Source: Paenibacillus tuaregi (GTDB lineage Bacteria; Bacillota; Bacilli; Paenibacillales; Paenibacillaceae). Taken from it: a stretch of 64,000 nucleotides of DNA. The position numbers were made by a program, and so were the translations under genes. The notes under the pieces are model-generated. The model did no database searches. It was not told the origin of the DNA and saw only the letters and a list, made by a program, of their open reading frames with translations. The stretch spans positions 2,265,616 to 2,329,615 of the forward strand of contig NZ_LT575476.1 in assembly GCF_900086655.1 (NCBI RefSeq), written 5' to 3'. This document shows positions 25,967-35,073 of this stretch, in pieces. Positions within the stretch are counted from its first letter, which is position 1. Each line of letters begins with the position of its first letter.

Positions 25967-27254
25967 ATGGTTGATCAAGAACGGAACCTTTGTGGTATTG
26001 GAGCCCGGGCAATCCGTGATCAAGGGATATATGCTGATCGAGGATGATGTAATTAAATATATTGGAGAGAATTGCCCGGAAGGTGAAGAGGAGACAGAAG
26101 CTTTTGACGGAAGCGGCCTGCTTTTTTCTCCAGGATTGATCAACACCCATGGCCATGCGGCAATGTCCCTGCTGAGGGGTTATGGTGATGATATGGAACT
26201 CCAAACGTGGCTTCAAGAGAAGATGTGGCCGATGGAGGCCAAGTTTACATCTAACGATGTATACTGGGGAACATCCCTGTCCGTATTGGAGATGCTCAAA
26301 GGCGGAACCACGACCTTCTTGGACATGTATGACCATATGGACCAGGTGGCCAAGGTGGTCCAGGAATCCGGGATACGCGCGGTGCTTATGCGTGGAGCTA
26401 TAGGGCTGTGTCCGGAAGACGTGCAGCAGATGAAGCTGGAGGAGGCGGTACGATTCGCCAAAGACTGGCATGGACAGGCCGATGGAAGAATCACTACCAT
26501 GATGTCGCCGCACTCCCCTTATACATGTCCTCCGGCATTTATTGAGAAGTTTGTCCAGGCGGCACATGATCTGGACCTGCCGCTGCATACGCATATGTCG
26601 GAGACGGCTGCGGAAGTTCAGCAGAACATCAATGATTATGGGACACGTCCAACGATCCATTTGGAGAAACTTGGATTTTTCTCCCGTCCATCCATTATAG
26701 CCCATGGTGTTCATCTTACCGACGAAGAGATTGAGATCCTGGCCAGAAACAAGGTGGCCGTCTCTCATAACCCGGGAAGCAATCTTAAGCTGGCGAGCGG
26801 TGTAGCGCGTGTAATGGATCTTCAGAAGGCTGGTGTGGTCGTTTCTTTGGGTACCGACGGCGCAGCCAGCAATAATAACCTGGATATGTTTGAAGAGGTA
26901 AGGCTTGCCGCATTGATTCATAAAGGTGTATCAGGTGATCCGACTGCGGTGCCTGCGGATGAGGCGCTCAAGATGGGCACCATTTATGGCGCACAGTCTG
27001 TCTATCTTCAGAACACTGGCCGTCTTGCCGTTGGCATGAAAGCGGATTTCATTGCTTTGGATACAAATCAAGCTCATTTTGTTCCATTTACGGATTTTAT
27101 TTCCCACATGGTCTACTCTGCAGGGCCGAAGGATGTTAAGCACGTGTGGGTGAACGGGGCGCAAGTTGTGAAAGATGGAAGCTGCATCACAATGGATGAA
27201 GAGCGGATTCGCCGGGAAGCTCAAGCATGTTTTGAAGGACTGCTCTCCCGTTAA
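25956..27254 (+). CDS. mtaD: 5-methylthioadenosine/S-adenosylhomocysteine deaminase
   Basis: A 432-residue amidohydrolase-superfamily deaminase converting methylthioadenosine or S-adenosylhomocysteine to the inosine forms. The metal site is NTHGHAAM (His65, His67), LHTHMSE, AHGVHL and LGTDGAASNNN with the catalytic Asp; MSPHSPYTCPP is the substrate region. AAGGAAG at 9 bases supports the ATG at 25956; the ATG at 25935 is one base from its only site. It handles by-products of SAM use, linking to the methionine salvage genes 10 kb away. Confidence 0.92.
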   Translation: MSRKWLIKNGTFVVLEPGQSVIKGYMLIEDDVIKYIGENCPEGEEETEAFDGSGLLFSPGLINTHGHAAMSLLRGYGDDMELQTWLQEKMWPMEAKFTSNDVYWGTSLSVLEMLKGGTTTFLDMYDHMDQVAKVVQESGIRAVLMRGAIGLCPEDVQQMKLEEAVRFAKDWHGQADGRITTMMSPHSPYTCPPAFIEKFVQAAHDLDLPLHTHMSETAAEVQQNINDYGTRPTIHLEKLGFFSRPSIIAHGVHLTDEEIEILARNKVAVSHNPGSNLKLASGVARVMDLQKAGVVVSLGTDGAASNNNLDMFEEVRLAALIHKGVSGDPTAVPADEALKMGTIYGAQSVYLQNTGRLAVGMKADFIALDTNQAHFVPFTDFISHMVYSAGPKDVKHVWVNGAQVVKDGSCITMDEERIRREAQACFEGLLSR

Positions 27255-27287
27255 GCGGAGACTTCTGGCCAGAAAGGAAGTGAAGGC

Positions 27288-27794
27288 TTGAAGAAAAAGA
27301 CGAAATGGATTCTGCTCTCCATTCTCATTGTGCTTGTAGTTCTGTTCGGGATACAGCGTTATTATGTATATACCATGAGTGATTACTGGGCGGAGAAGGA
27401 TGCGGCAATTATAGTGGCGAAGCAGCAGGCGGGACTAGCCTCGGTAGAGCATGCGAGCAAGTCAGTCTGGGATACCATATGCTGGGTCATCGAGGGCAAA
27501 AATACATCCAATCAGGACATCGTGGTCTGGGTGGTTGACGGCAAAGTGGATCATCAGGAGCTGGCCAAGAACGGAGTTACTCTGGAGCAGGTGCGCGATA
27601 AGGTGAAGGCTGAGCTGCCAGATGCAACTATTGTGAGGCTCGTGCCTGGAATCTATGACAAAGACCCGGATGACACAGCAAAGGAATATGTATATCAATT
27701 GTTCTACAAAGAAAAGGATCATTATAACTACAGATTCTACAGATTCTCGGATGGTCAGGCTCTACAGGATACGTTTACCCTGCCTAATCGTTAA
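27288..27794 (+). CDS. ypmB: YpmB-like membrane-anchored protein (DUF5590)
   Basis: 168 residues starting at TTG with GGAAG upstream. An N-terminal membrane anchor (WILLSILIVLVVLFGIQRYYVY) is followed by an outside domain with two PepSY-like repeats (AEKDAAIIVAKQQAGLASVEHASK; VKAELPDATIVRLVPGIYD). It is the gene that follows dinG in Bacillus, apart from rex and mtaD inserted here. The role is unknown; PepSY-like folds are often peptidase modulators. A 15-bp terminator stem follows. Confidence 0.82.
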   Translation: MKKKTKWILLSILIVLVVLFGIQRYYVYTMSDYWAEKDAAIIVAKQQAGLASVEHASKSVWDTICWVIEGKNTSNQDIVVWVVDGKVDHQELAKNGVTLEQVRDKVKAELPDATIVRLVPGIYDKDPDDTAKEYVYQLFYKEKDHYNYRFYRFSDGQALQDTFTLPNR

Positions 27795-27847
27795 GAGGAT
27801 TGCTATTGATATATTTAAAAATAAAGCTCTAAACCTAGGTTCTAATA

Positions 27848-27885
27848 AACAAGACCTTCCATCATAAGAATGGAAGGTCTTGTTT
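27848..27885 (+). terminator. Terminator after ypmB
   Basis: A perfect 15-bp stem, 27848-27862 with 27870-27884, has a 7-base loop. The U-tract is short (TTTAGTTT), but the stem is strong. Confidence 0.85.
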
Positions 27886-28065
27886 AGTTTGCGTCTATTT
27901 ATTGAACGTTGTGAGAAATATCCCAACAATTTCAAAGATTTTCAGACATTCGCTTAGAAAAAGTATATATTCTGTGATATACTATTACTTGTACTTTTGA
28001 GATATATATTTGAGTATACAAAAAGACGGAGAAATCCGTTGATTTTTTATAAGGAGGATCTTCTA

Positions 28066-28602
28066 TTGAAGAAGCTGCGTATCGTTCCTTTGGTTACTAC
28101 TGTCGCTATATCTGCGGTTGTCCTGTTCGGTGGCTGGTTCGCGTATAGCCAGTTTGCGGTACAAGCTCCGCTTAAGAAATTGGTTACCCAGTATGATGGT
28201 GTGAAGAATGTTCAGTTTGATATTACCCAAAAGCAGGTGGATTTGAAACTCGATTTGGATCCAAAAACGGATATAAGTGGTTTGGTTCAGCGTTTAACTG
28301 TTGATGGTAAGTCCCTGCTCGGAAGCCGGAAGCTGAAATTAACGGTGGTTGATCATTCAAGCAAGACGCTGGACGAATGGTGGTCGAAGGCGCTCTTCCC
28401 GGTAGCTGAAGCGATGGATAATAAGAAGTATACGGAAATTCCAGCCACGCTGGAGAAGCTGAAGGAAGGCAGCCCGAATCTTACTGTAAACAGCGCGATG
28501 GATAATGATAATATTTATGTAACTTTAACCGACGGCAAAGCCAGCAAGTTTATTGTTCTTCCAAGGGTACCGGGCCAACTGGGGGTATGGAATAATGTCT
28601 AA
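28066..28602 (+). CDS. Single-pass membrane protein, partner of the FtsH-like protease
   Basis: I do not recognise the family. 178 residues from a TTG start 8 bases after AAGGAGG; there is no ATG with a site. One N-terminal membrane helix (VTTVAISAVVLFGGWFAYSQF, about 9-29) is followed by about 145 residues likely outside the cell, rich in beta segments (NVQFDITQKQVDLKLDLDP; NDNIYVTLTDGKASKFIVLP). The last 8 bases overlap the FtsH-like gene, so the two are surely co-translated. An outside domain on a separate chain could replace the one the protease lacks; this is inference. Confidence 0.8.
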   Translation: MKKLRIVPLVTTVAISAVVLFGGWFAYSQFAVQAPLKKLVTQYDGVKNVQFDITQKQVDLKLDLDPKTDISGLVQRLTVDGKSLLGSRKLKLTVVDHSSKTLDEWWSKALFPVAEAMDNKKYTEIPATLEKLKEGSPNLTVNSAMDNDNIYVTLTDGKASKFIVLPRVPGQLGVWNNV

Positions 28603-30097
28603 GTATATTAAAGAAATCGTCATCGGATTTGTGCTTGTGCTGCTCGTGTTTATGGCTTACATCGGTCTTAATATTATCCCGGTTATCATTGGATTAGCTA
28701 TGGTCGGTGCTCTCTACGCTGTGGTTCAGATGAGAGGCGGCATTACAGTAGGTGCCTCCCAGGAGAAGAAGCGCAAGAAGGCGGGACCAGCTAAGCTGAC
28801 CTTTGAAGAAATCGGCGGCCAGGACAGTGCAAAGCAGGAGCTTCGCGAGGCGCTTGATTTCATGGTCAGACATGAGGAAATTCAGAAATTCGGCATTCGC
28901 CCGCTTAAAGGGATTCTGCTGACTGGACCTCCAGGGACCGGTAAGACGCTGATGGCCAAAGCGGCAGCGCATTATACGAAATCTGTGTTCGTGGCGGCTT
29001 CAGGCTCGGAGTTCGTGGAAATGTACGTCGGCGTGGGTGCCGGACGCATTCGTGACCTGTTTAAGGAGGCACGGACCCGCGCAGCTCAAGAGAAGAAAGA
29101 GAACGCGATTATATTTATTGATGAGATTGATGTGATTGGTGGCAAGCGTGAAGGCGGCCAACAGCGCGAGTATGACCAGACGCTGAATCAGCTTCTAACC
29201 GAGATGGACGGGATCTATAACTCGGATACGCCGCGGATTCTTCTAATCGCCGCAACTAACCGGAAAGAGATGCTGGACAGCGCGCTGCTTCGTCCCGGCC
29301 GTTTCGATCGTCATATTCAGGTTGATCTGCCTGACAAGAAAGGCCGCAAGCATATTTTGGAGCTTCACGCCAAGAACAAGCCGCTGCATGCGAATGTTAT
29401 GCTGGATAAGCTAGCTGATGAGACGTATGGCTTCTCGGGTGCCCAGCTCGAAAGTGTGATGAATGAAGGGGCTATCTATGCCATGCGCGAGAATCTGCCT
29501 GTGATTGAACAGCGCCACCTCTCTATGGGTGTGGATAAAGTCATGCTCGGTGAGAAGACTGACCGCGAATCCACCTACGAAGAGAAGCGCAGAGTTGCTG
29601 TGCATGAGCTCGGTCATGCCGTGCTTGCGGAGATTGTGGCGCCGGGCAGTGTGAATCAAGTCGCTCTAAGCCCGCGGGGACAAGCCCTTGGTTATGTCCG
29701 TCATAACCCGCAGGAAGAACAATATCTGTATACGAAATCCTACTTGGAAGGTCAGATCATGGTTGCCTTAGCTGGAGCTGCTGCAGAGGAGATCTATTAC
29801 GGCGGAAGAAGCACAGGTTCCCGCAATGACTTTGAACAGGCGCTTAAGCTCGTACACACGATGATGACTTCCGGTCTGACCAGCCTTGGGATTGTGAACA
29901 TGGATATGGTGACCAAAGAAGTGCTCATGAACGAGAACAGCAGCATCCTTGATGAGCTTGCGGCAAGAACTAAAGCGGCATTAATCGAACATGCGGCAGT
30001 ATTCGACAAATCTCTTGATATTCTCATGAGTGAGGAACGTCTCTCAGGAGACGAATTTCGTTGTCAATTTCGTGACAGCGCCCTATTACCAGCCTGA
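28595..30097 (+). CDS. Compact FtsH-like AAA+ zinc metalloprotease
   Basis: 500 residues. Two adjacent N-terminal membrane helices (about 7-25 and 28-46) are separated by only a couple of residues, so the ~70-residue outside domain of FtsH is absent. Then come Walker A GPPGTGKT (111-118), the pore loop MYVGVG, Walker B FIDEID (174-179), the arginine-finger region RPGRFDRH, HELGH (337-341) and the third zinc ligand Asp412 in SRNDFEQA. It should be an active ATP-driven membrane protease. The stop lies in the terminator stem. Housekeeping ftsH is expected elsewhere. GGGGGT supports the ATG at 28595. Confidence 0.9.
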   Translation: MSKYIKEIVIGFVLVLLVFMAYIGLNIIPVIIGLAMVGALYAVVQMRGGITVGASQEKKRKKAGPAKLTFEEIGGQDSAKQELREALDFMVRHEEIQKFGIRPLKGILLTGPPGTGKTLMAKAAAHYTKSVFVAASGSEFVEMYVGVGAGRIRDLFKEARTRAAQEKKENAIIFIDEIDVIGGKREGGQQREYDQTLNQLLTEMDGIYNSDTPRILLIAATNRKEMLDSALLRPGRFDRHIQVDLPDKKGRKHILELHAKNKPLHANVMLDKLADETYGFSGAQLESVMNEGAIYAMRENLPVIEQRHLSMGVDKVMLGEKTDRESTYEEKRRVAVHELGHAVLAEIVAPGSVNQVALSPRGQALGYVRHNPQEEQYLYTKSYLEGQIMVALAGAAAEEIYYGGRSTGSRNDFEQALKLVHTMMTSGLTSLGIVNMDMVTKEVLMNENSSILDELAARTKAALIEHAAVFDKSLDILMSEERLSGDEFRCQFRDSALLPA

Positions 30098-30123
30098 TTT
30101 TTTCAGGTTGGTAATTTTTTTTT
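30085..30123 (+). terminator. Terminator overlapping the end of the FtsH-like gene
   Basis: A 13-bp stem, 30085-30097 with 30103-30115, has one G-U pair and more than eight Ts after it. Confidence 0.92.
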
Positions 30124-30157
30124 ACTTTTTATTCGTGCTAAGATATTATTATATGTT

Positions 30158-30205
30158 GGGTATAAAAAGATGTATTATTCGACATCAAGGGTATAATAAG
30201 ATGTA
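30158..30205 (+). promoter_or_regulatory. Direct repeat before hbd-ackA
   Basis: GGGTATAAAAAGATGTA (30158-30174) and GGGTATAATAAGATGTA (30189-30205) differ at one base and lie 31 bases apart, about three helical turns. The second copy contains TATAAT. ACATC at 30182-30186 is complementary to the GATGT in both copies. This looks like a promoter with an operator pair; the regulator is unknown. Confidence 0.45.
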
Positions 30206-30239
30206 GAGAGATTAATCCAAAGGATGGAGACGAGACACC

Positions 30240-31112
30240 ATGTATTTTAAAAAAATAGGCGTTATCGGCGGCGGAACTATGGGCCAAGGTATTTGCGAAA
30301 TGCTTGCAGCCAAGGGATTGGATGTTCTGCTGGTAGAAGAGACCCCGGACAAGCTGAACCATGCTTACAGCATGATTGAGACAAGCTTAGATAAACAGCT
30401 GGAGAAGTGGGCGATCACCCAAGCTGAGAAGAAATTGATTCTTTCCAGAATTACAAAAGTAACGCATTTTGCCGAACTCGGAACCTGTGACATGGTCATT
30501 GAGACGATTTCGGAGGATTTGAATGCGAAGAAAGAGGTATTCACCCAGCTGGATCAGGTGTGCCCAAGCAACATTATTCTGGCGAGCAATACTTCCACTT
30601 TAAGCCTGACGGAGATTGCCGGAAGCACGATGTATCCGGAGCGCGTCATCGGCATGCACTTCATTTATCCGGTATCCCGGATCGATCTTGTAGAAATTAT
30701 CCGTGGTCTGAAGACTTCTGATGACACCTTCAACAACACCAAGCGTTTCGTGGAGGAAGTAGTAGAGAAGCGGGGGATTATGGTTTATGAGTCGCCTGGC
30801 TTTGTCACTTCCCGTATTATTTGCATCTTGATTAATGAAGCTCTGCATGTTCTGGGCGAAGGTGTGGCTTCTGCTGAAGATATCGATGATTCCATGCGTG
30901 TAGGCTATCAGTTCCAATACGGGCCGCTGGAAATGGCCGACCGTTTCGGCCTGGATTCCGTGCTGGCCGCGCTTGAGCGTATGTTCCGTGAGTTCGGCGA
31001 GCTGAAATACCGCCCTTCCATCGTACTGAAGAAAATGGTCCGTGCCGGTAATCTGGGAGTTAAAACGGGCGAAGGCTTTTTCAAATACGATAAGGATGGT
31101 GACCGGATATGA
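30240..31112 (+). CDS. 3-hydroxyacyl-CoA (3-hydroxybutyryl-CoA) dehydrogenase
   Basis: A 290-residue NAD-dependent enzyme interconverting 3-hydroxyacyl-CoA and acetoacyl-CoA. Rossmann motif IGVIGGGTMGQGI (6-18); catalytic SNTSTLSLTEIA, the His in GMHFIYPV with the Glu in LVEIIRG, and a C-terminal helical domain with NEALHVLGEGVAS. It is similar to Hbd/MmgB. It is coupled to acetate kinase by a 4-nt overlap, which hints at an acyl-CoA to acetate route, but no phosphotransacetylase is nearby. Confidence 0.9.
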   Translation: MYFKKIGVIGGGTMGQGICEMLAAKGLDVLLVEETPDKLNHAYSMIETSLDKQLEKWAITQAEKKLILSRITKVTHFAELGTCDMVIETISEDLNAKKEVFTQLDQVCPSNIILASNTSTLSLTEIAGSTMYPERVIGMHFIYPVSRIDLVEIIRGLKTSDDTFNNTKRFVEEVVEKRGIMVYESPGFVTSRIICILINEALHVLGEGVASAEDIDDSMRVGYQFQYGPLEMADRFGLDSVLAALERMFREFGELKYRPSIVLKKMVRAGNLGVKTGEGFFKYDKDGDRI

Positions 31113-32323
31113 AAGTTCTCGTAATTAACGCGGGTAGTTCCTCTTTAAAATACCAACTGTATGATATGGAAAATGAAAGTGTGCTGGCCAAAGGATTGGT
31201 TGAGCGCATCGGTATGGATTCTTCCATCCTTACCCACAAACCGACTGATAAGGAAGAAGTGACCGAAGTCAGCGAAATTCTTGAGCACACCACAGCGATT
31301 CGCAAGGTGCTGGAGAAGCTGACAGACAAAGAGCACGGTGTTCTGAATTCCGTAGATGAGATTCAGGCTGTCGGTCACCGGGTGGTTCATGGCGGTGAGA
31401 CCTTTAAAGGTTCAGCCTTGGTGACACCTGAGGCAAAAGCGGAAATCCGCCGCCTGTTCGACCTTGCGCCGCTTCATAATCCTCCGGCAATCATGGGGAT
31501 CAATGCGGCTGAGAAGAACATGCCGGGCGTTCCACAGGTGGTTGCATTTGATACAGCCTTCCATCAGACAATGGAGGAGAAAGTATACCTGTACCCGATT
31601 CCAAGAGTGCTGTACAAGAAGCATCATGTGCGCCGCTACGGTGCTCACGGAACATCCCACCAATTTGTAAGCAAGGCAGCTGCTTCATTCCTGAATCGGC
31701 CGATTGAAGATCTGAAGATCATCACTTGTCACATCGGAAATGGAGCAAGTCTGACTGCGGTTCAAGGCGGAATTTCCGTGGATACCTCCATGGGTCTCAC
31801 ACCGCTTGAAGGGTTGATGATGGGCACGCGCAGCGGGGATTTGGACCCAGCGGTGGTTACCTTTGTCATGAACAAGGAAGAGCTGTCCATCAGTGAAGTC
31901 AACTCCATGCTGAACAAGCACAGCGGTCTGCTCGCAATTTCAGGGGTGAGCAGTGATATGCGGGATATTACGGATGGTATGGAGGCTGGTGAGCCGAATG
32001 CCACTCTGGCGTTTGAGATGTATGAATATCGTCTGCGCAAGTATATCGGTTCTTATGCGGCTGCCATGAACGGTGTGGATGTTATCGTATTTACAGCGGG
32101 AGTAGGGGAAAATTCCGCGATTGTACGGCAAAAAGTATGTGAGAACTTAACCTATTTAGGTGTAGAGCTTGATCCTGAACTGAACAAGATTCGTTCCGGT
32201 GAACCGCGCCGCATTTCTTCAAGCAACTCCAAGGTTGAAGTCCTGGTCGTTCCAACGAATGAAGAGCTTGTGATCGCCCGCGATACGAATCGGATCGTTC
32301 AGGAAGCGAAAGGGCAAAATTAA
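31109..32323 (+). CDS. ackA: Acetate kinase
   Basis: A 404-residue ASKHA-fold kinase converting acetyl phosphate and ADP to acetate and ATP. Signatures: [15 protein letters not shown] (residues 3-17), [21 protein letters not shown] with the catalytic His, [23 protein letters not shown] and FTAGVGENS. It overlaps the dehydrogenase stop (ATGA) and is 23 bases before asnS, so it could be read together with asnS-dnaD. Confidence 0.96.
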   Translation: MKVLVINAGSSSLKYQLYDMENESVLAKGLVERIGMDSSILTHKPTDKEEVTEVSEILEHTTAIRKVLEKLTDKEHGVLNSVDEIQAVGHRVVHGGETFKGSALVTPEAKAEIRRLFDLAPLHNPPAIMGINAAEKNMPGVPQVVAFDTAFHQTMEEKVYLYPIPRVLYKKHHVRRYGAHGTSHQFVSKAAASFLNRPIEDLKIITCHIGNGASLTAVQGGISVDTSMGLTPLEGLMMGTRSGDLDPAVVTFVMNKEELSISEVNSMLNKHSGLLAISGVSSDMRDITDGMEAGEPNATLAFEMYEYRLRKYIGSYAAAMNGVDVIVFTAGVGENSAIVRQKVCENLTYLGVELDPELNKIRSGEPRRISSSNSKVEVLVVPTNEELVIARDTNRIVQEAKGQN

Positions 32324-32346
32324 AAGCGTCAGAGGAGAGAGATAAC

Positions 32347-33642
32347 ATGGCGGTCAAAACAGTGATTCGTCACGTAGGCGAACATGTCGGAGAGACAGTA
32401 AGAATCGGAGCTTGGGTTAACAATAAGCGCTCCAGCGGTAAAATTCAGTTCCTGCAGCTTCGCGACGGTACCGGCTACATTCAAGGCGTCGTGGTTAAGA
32501 GCGAGGTGTCCGAAGTGATCTGGGATAAGGCGAAAAGCCTGACCCAGGAAAGCTCTCTCTATGTGGAAGGGGTAATCCGTGAGGAACCGCGCAGTGCGTC
32601 GGGATATGAAATGACCGTGTCAGACATCGAGGTCATTCATATTACGGAGAACTACCCGATAACTCCGAAGGAGCACGGTGTGGACTTCCTGATGGATCAC
32701 CGTCATTTGTGGCTGCGCTCTTCGAAGCAGCGCGCAATTATGGTAATCCGCGCAGAGATCATCCGTGCGGTTCAGCAGTTCTTTGATGAGAACGGATTTA
32801 CGTTGGTGGACCCGCCAATTCTGACTCCTACCTCTGCTGAGGGAACTACGAATCTATTCCATACCAAATATTTTGACGAGGATGCTTACCTGACTCAAAG
32901 CGGTCAGTTATATATGGAAGCCGCTGCGATGGCGCTCGGGAAGGTATATTCCTTCGGTCCAACGTTCCGTGCGGAGAAATCCAAAACCCGCCGGCATCTG
33001 ATTGAATTCTGGATGATTGAACCGGAGATGGCATTCACCGATCATGAGGAAAGCCTGAAGGTTCAAGAGAATTTTATTACTCATGTTGTGCAGTCTGTAG
33101 TTAAGAACTGCCGTCCTGAACTCGAAGCGGTTGGCCGCGATGTGTCCAAGCTGGAGAACATCAAAGCTCCGTTCCCGCGGATTACTTATGATGAGGCGAT
33201 TGAGTTCCTGCACACGAAGGAATTTGATATTCCTTGGGGAGAGGATTTCGGGGCTCCTCATGAGACAGCGATTGCTGAGCGTTACGACAAGCCGGTCTTC
33301 ATCACCCACTACCCTAAAGACATCAAAGCGTTCTACATGAAGCCGGATCCGAACCGTCCGGATGTGGTGCTGTGCGCGGATATGATCGCTCCCGAAGGAT
33401 ATGGTGAGATTATCGGCGGTTCCCAGCGGATCGATGATCCGGAGCTGATGCAGCAGCGCTTTGAAGAACACGGATTGTCGGCGGAGACCTATCAGTGGTA
33501 TCTTGATCTGCGCAAATACGGAACGGTTCCTCATTCTGGCTTCGGGCTTGGACTTGAGCGTACCGTGGCTTGGATCTGTGGTTTGGATCATGTTCGTGAG
33601 ACCATTCCTTTCCCACGGACTCTCTACCGGTTGTATCCATAA
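32347..33642 (+). CDS. asnS: Asparaginyl-tRNA synthetase
   Basis: A 431-residue class IIb synthetase. The N-terminal OB-fold anticodon domain occupies residues 1-105 ([23 protein letters not shown] read in two parts). Motif 2 is [16 protein letters not shown] and motif 3 is [21 protein letters not shown] fits an Asn enzyme. AGAGGAGAG precedes the ATG. No T-box is seen in the short gap upstream. As in Bacillus it precedes dnaD. Confidence 0.95.
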   Translation: MAVKTVIRHVGEHVGETVRIGAWVNNKRSSGKIQFLQLRDGTGYIQGVVVKSEVSEVIWDKAKSLTQESSLYVEGVIREEPRSASGYEMTVSDIEVIHITENYPITPKEHGVDFLMDHRHLWLRSSKQRAIMVIRAEIIRAVQQFFDENGFTLVDPPILTPTSAEGTTNLFHTKYFDEDAYLTQSGQLYMEAAAMALGKVYSFGPTFRAEKSKTRRHLIEFWMIEPEMAFTDHEESLKVQENFITHVVQSVVKNCRPELEAVGRDVSKLENIKAPFPRITYDEAIEFLHTKEFDIPWGEDFGAPHETAIAERYDKPVFITHYPKDIKAFYMKPDPNRPDVVLCADMIAPEGYGEIIGGSQRIDDPELMQQRFEEHGLSAETYQWYLDLRKYGTVPHSGFGLGLERTVAWICGLDHVRETIPFPRTLYRLYP

Positions 33643-33691
33643 TGATCTTAAACAGCCTTACGTTGTTCCTGATTGAAGAGGTGATAGTTTA

Positions 33692-34381
33692 ATGGGGATG
33701 GGCGAAGGTTGGAAAGTTTGGGCTAACGGAATCGCTTATGGGCTCGAGAAGGGCTCAGCCAGTGTTCCCTATGCTCTGCTGGCACATTACCAGAAGCTGA
33801 AACTTAGCGATACGGAAGCGATGCTGCTCATCCAGCTGCTGGCTTTCCGGCAGCTGGAGATGAAGGATTTCCCGGCCATGGAGGAAATTGAACAGCGTAT
33901 GGGTGCCACACCTTCTGTAGTAGCCAGCGCCATGCGCAGGCTGATGAAGGAAGGGTGGCTGAGCATTGATGAAGTCACTGACCCTCAAGGAGTGCGCGCA
34001 GAGCGCTATAATTTGACGGGGATGTACCACAAGCTAAGCGTATGTCTGGCCGAGGATACGGCAGCCCAGCGGCAGAAAGAACGGAATGCCGTGGAAGAGG
34101 AGACAGAGGCCATTGAGGACCAACAGCGCAATTTGTTTGTTGTGTTCGAGAAGGAGTTTGCCAGACCGCTCTCGCCGATGGAATGCGAGACCATCTCCGG
34201 CTGGCTGGATCAAGACGGGTATCCGGATGAGCTCATCCGTCTTGCTTTGAAGGAAGCGGTATTCGCCGGTAAAGTACATTTCCGGTATATTGACCGGATT
34301 CTCCTGGAATGGAGCAGGAACCGCGTGAAGAATGCCCAGGATGTTAAGGCATACACCCAGCGATTCCGGGGGAACAAATAA
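33692..34381 (+). CDS. dnaD: DnaD-type DNA replication initiation protein
   Basis: A 229-residue protein of replication initiation and restart in low-GC Gram-positives. The N-terminal winged-helix DDBH1 domain spans about residues 20-110 (LSDTEAMLLIQLLAFRQLEM split by its turn; ASAMRRLMKEGWLSI). The C-terminal DDBH2 domain has the DNA-binding YIDRILLEW motif (YxxxIxxxW) near 205. GAGGTGAT supports the ATG at 33692. In B. subtilis nth follows directly; here the cluster is broken and a terminator ends it. Confidence 0.93.
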   Translation: MGMGEGWKVWANGIAYGLEKGSASVPYALLAHYQKLKLSDTEAMLLIQLLAFRQLEMKDFPAMEEIEQRMGATPSVVASAMRRLMKEGWLSIDEVTDPQGVRAERYNLTGMYHKLSVCLAEDTAAQRQKERNAVEEETEAIEDQQRNLFVVFEKEFARPLSPMECETISGWLDQDGYPDELIRLALKEAVFAGKVHFRYIDRILLEWSRNRVKNAQDVKAYTQRFRGNK

Positions 34382-34398
34382 TTCATAATAGCAAGAAT

Positions 34399-34442
34399 AA
34401 GCTGATCTGCTGGACATAGTGCCGGTGGGTCAGCTTTTTTGT
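34399..34442 (+). terminator. Terminator after dnaD
   Basis: AAGCTGA (34399-34405) pairs with TCAGCTT (34430-34436), with a T run to 34441. The loop is long, about 24 bases. Confidence 0.75.
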
Positions 34443-34504
34443 TTAAACGCAAAATTTTTTTAAAAAGTAATATTGTTATGTAATAGAAGATATGGTATTT
34501 TTTG

Positions 34505-34579
34505 ATTAGGGTACAAGCACTGAATAGCTGGCCGGCGTTCACTTCCTCATTGTCACGACTAACCCTAATTTACTAGTCG
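34505..34579 (+). promoter_or_regulatory. Nested inverted repeats in the leader of the small secreted protein gene
   Basis: ATTAGGGT (34505-34512) is matched by ACCCTAAT (34562-34569). CGACTA (34556-34561) is matched by TAGTCG (34574-34579), just before the AAAGGAT ribosome site. The two pairings exclude each other, so a switchable leader or an operator is possible. No clear promoter boxes are seen. Confidence 0.35.
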
Positions 34580-34594
34580 AAAGGATGAATTTAT

Positions 34595-34933
34595 GTGAAG
34601 CTGAACAAGAAAGTTTCTTTCATTATGCTGCTTTGTGTGCTTGTATTTGCCATGATCCCTATGGTAGCTGCGGCTGCTACACTTTCCAATACGGCAACGG
34701 GCCAAGGGAATCTGTACACCTCAGGCAAGATCGCCAATCTCCATGGCGGTGATCTGGTTCTTAAGAATGTGAACACAGGCGTGGTCGTATTCACCCAGCA
34801 TTTTAGACCAACACTGTCAGGTTCAGTTGAAGTCATTTCTCTTGATGGAGGGGTAGTCTCCAATCTTCCTTATGGAGCCTATCAACTTACCTGGTCAGGT
34901 ACATTTGGTGGTACAATAAAGATTCAATTCTAA
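34595..34933 (+). CDS. Small secreted protein of unknown function
   Basis: 112 residues with a GTG start 8 bases after AAAGGAT. A clear Sec signal peptide (positive MKLNKK, then a hydrophobic core MLLCVLVFAMIPMV, cleavage probably after AAA near residue 27) leaves a mature protein of about 85 residues. This is Gly/Thr/Val rich with alternating beta-type segments (GDLVLKNVNTGVVVF; YQLTWSGTFGGTIKIQF). It has no Cys in the mature part. I recognise no family. It is monocistronic, before the ECF sigma module, and may be one of its outputs, but no shared promoter is evident. Confidence 0.75.
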   Translation: MKLNKKVSFIMLLCVLVFAMIPMVAAAATLSNTATGQGNLYTSGKIANLHGGDLVLKNVNTGVVVFTQHFRPTLSGSVEVISLDGGVVSNLPYGAYQLTWSGTFGGTIKIQF

Positions 34934-34963
34934 AATTGAGCATTCACATGATATAATTCGAAA

Positions 34964-35001
34964 GAGATGGCCTCTGAATTCATCAGGGGCTGTCTTTTTT
35001 T
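34964..35001 (+). terminator. Terminator after the small secreted protein gene
   Basis: GCCTCTGA (34970-34977) pairs with TCAGGGGC (34983-34990), with one U-G pair. A T run begins at 34995. Confidence 0.85.
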
Positions 35002-35073
35002 AATTTTTCATCTATAGAAATGCAGGGGTACCCCTAATTGGGTGCGTCTATTTGAAGGAAGGAGGGGAGAGTT

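Noticed and set aside
25911..26921. 336-codon minus-strand frame antisense to rex/mtaD
   Set aside because: Its translation shows no family motif, it has no ribosome site, and it mirrors the codon periodicity of mtaD.
27909..27929. Rex-like site TTGTGAG...AACAA upstream of the FtsH-like pair
   Set aside because: The left half fits TTGTGA but the right half lacks the matching TCACAA, so one half-site in an AT-rich gap is likely chance.
32324..32346. T-box before asnS
   Set aside because: Only 23 bases separate it from ackA, too little for any leader RNA.
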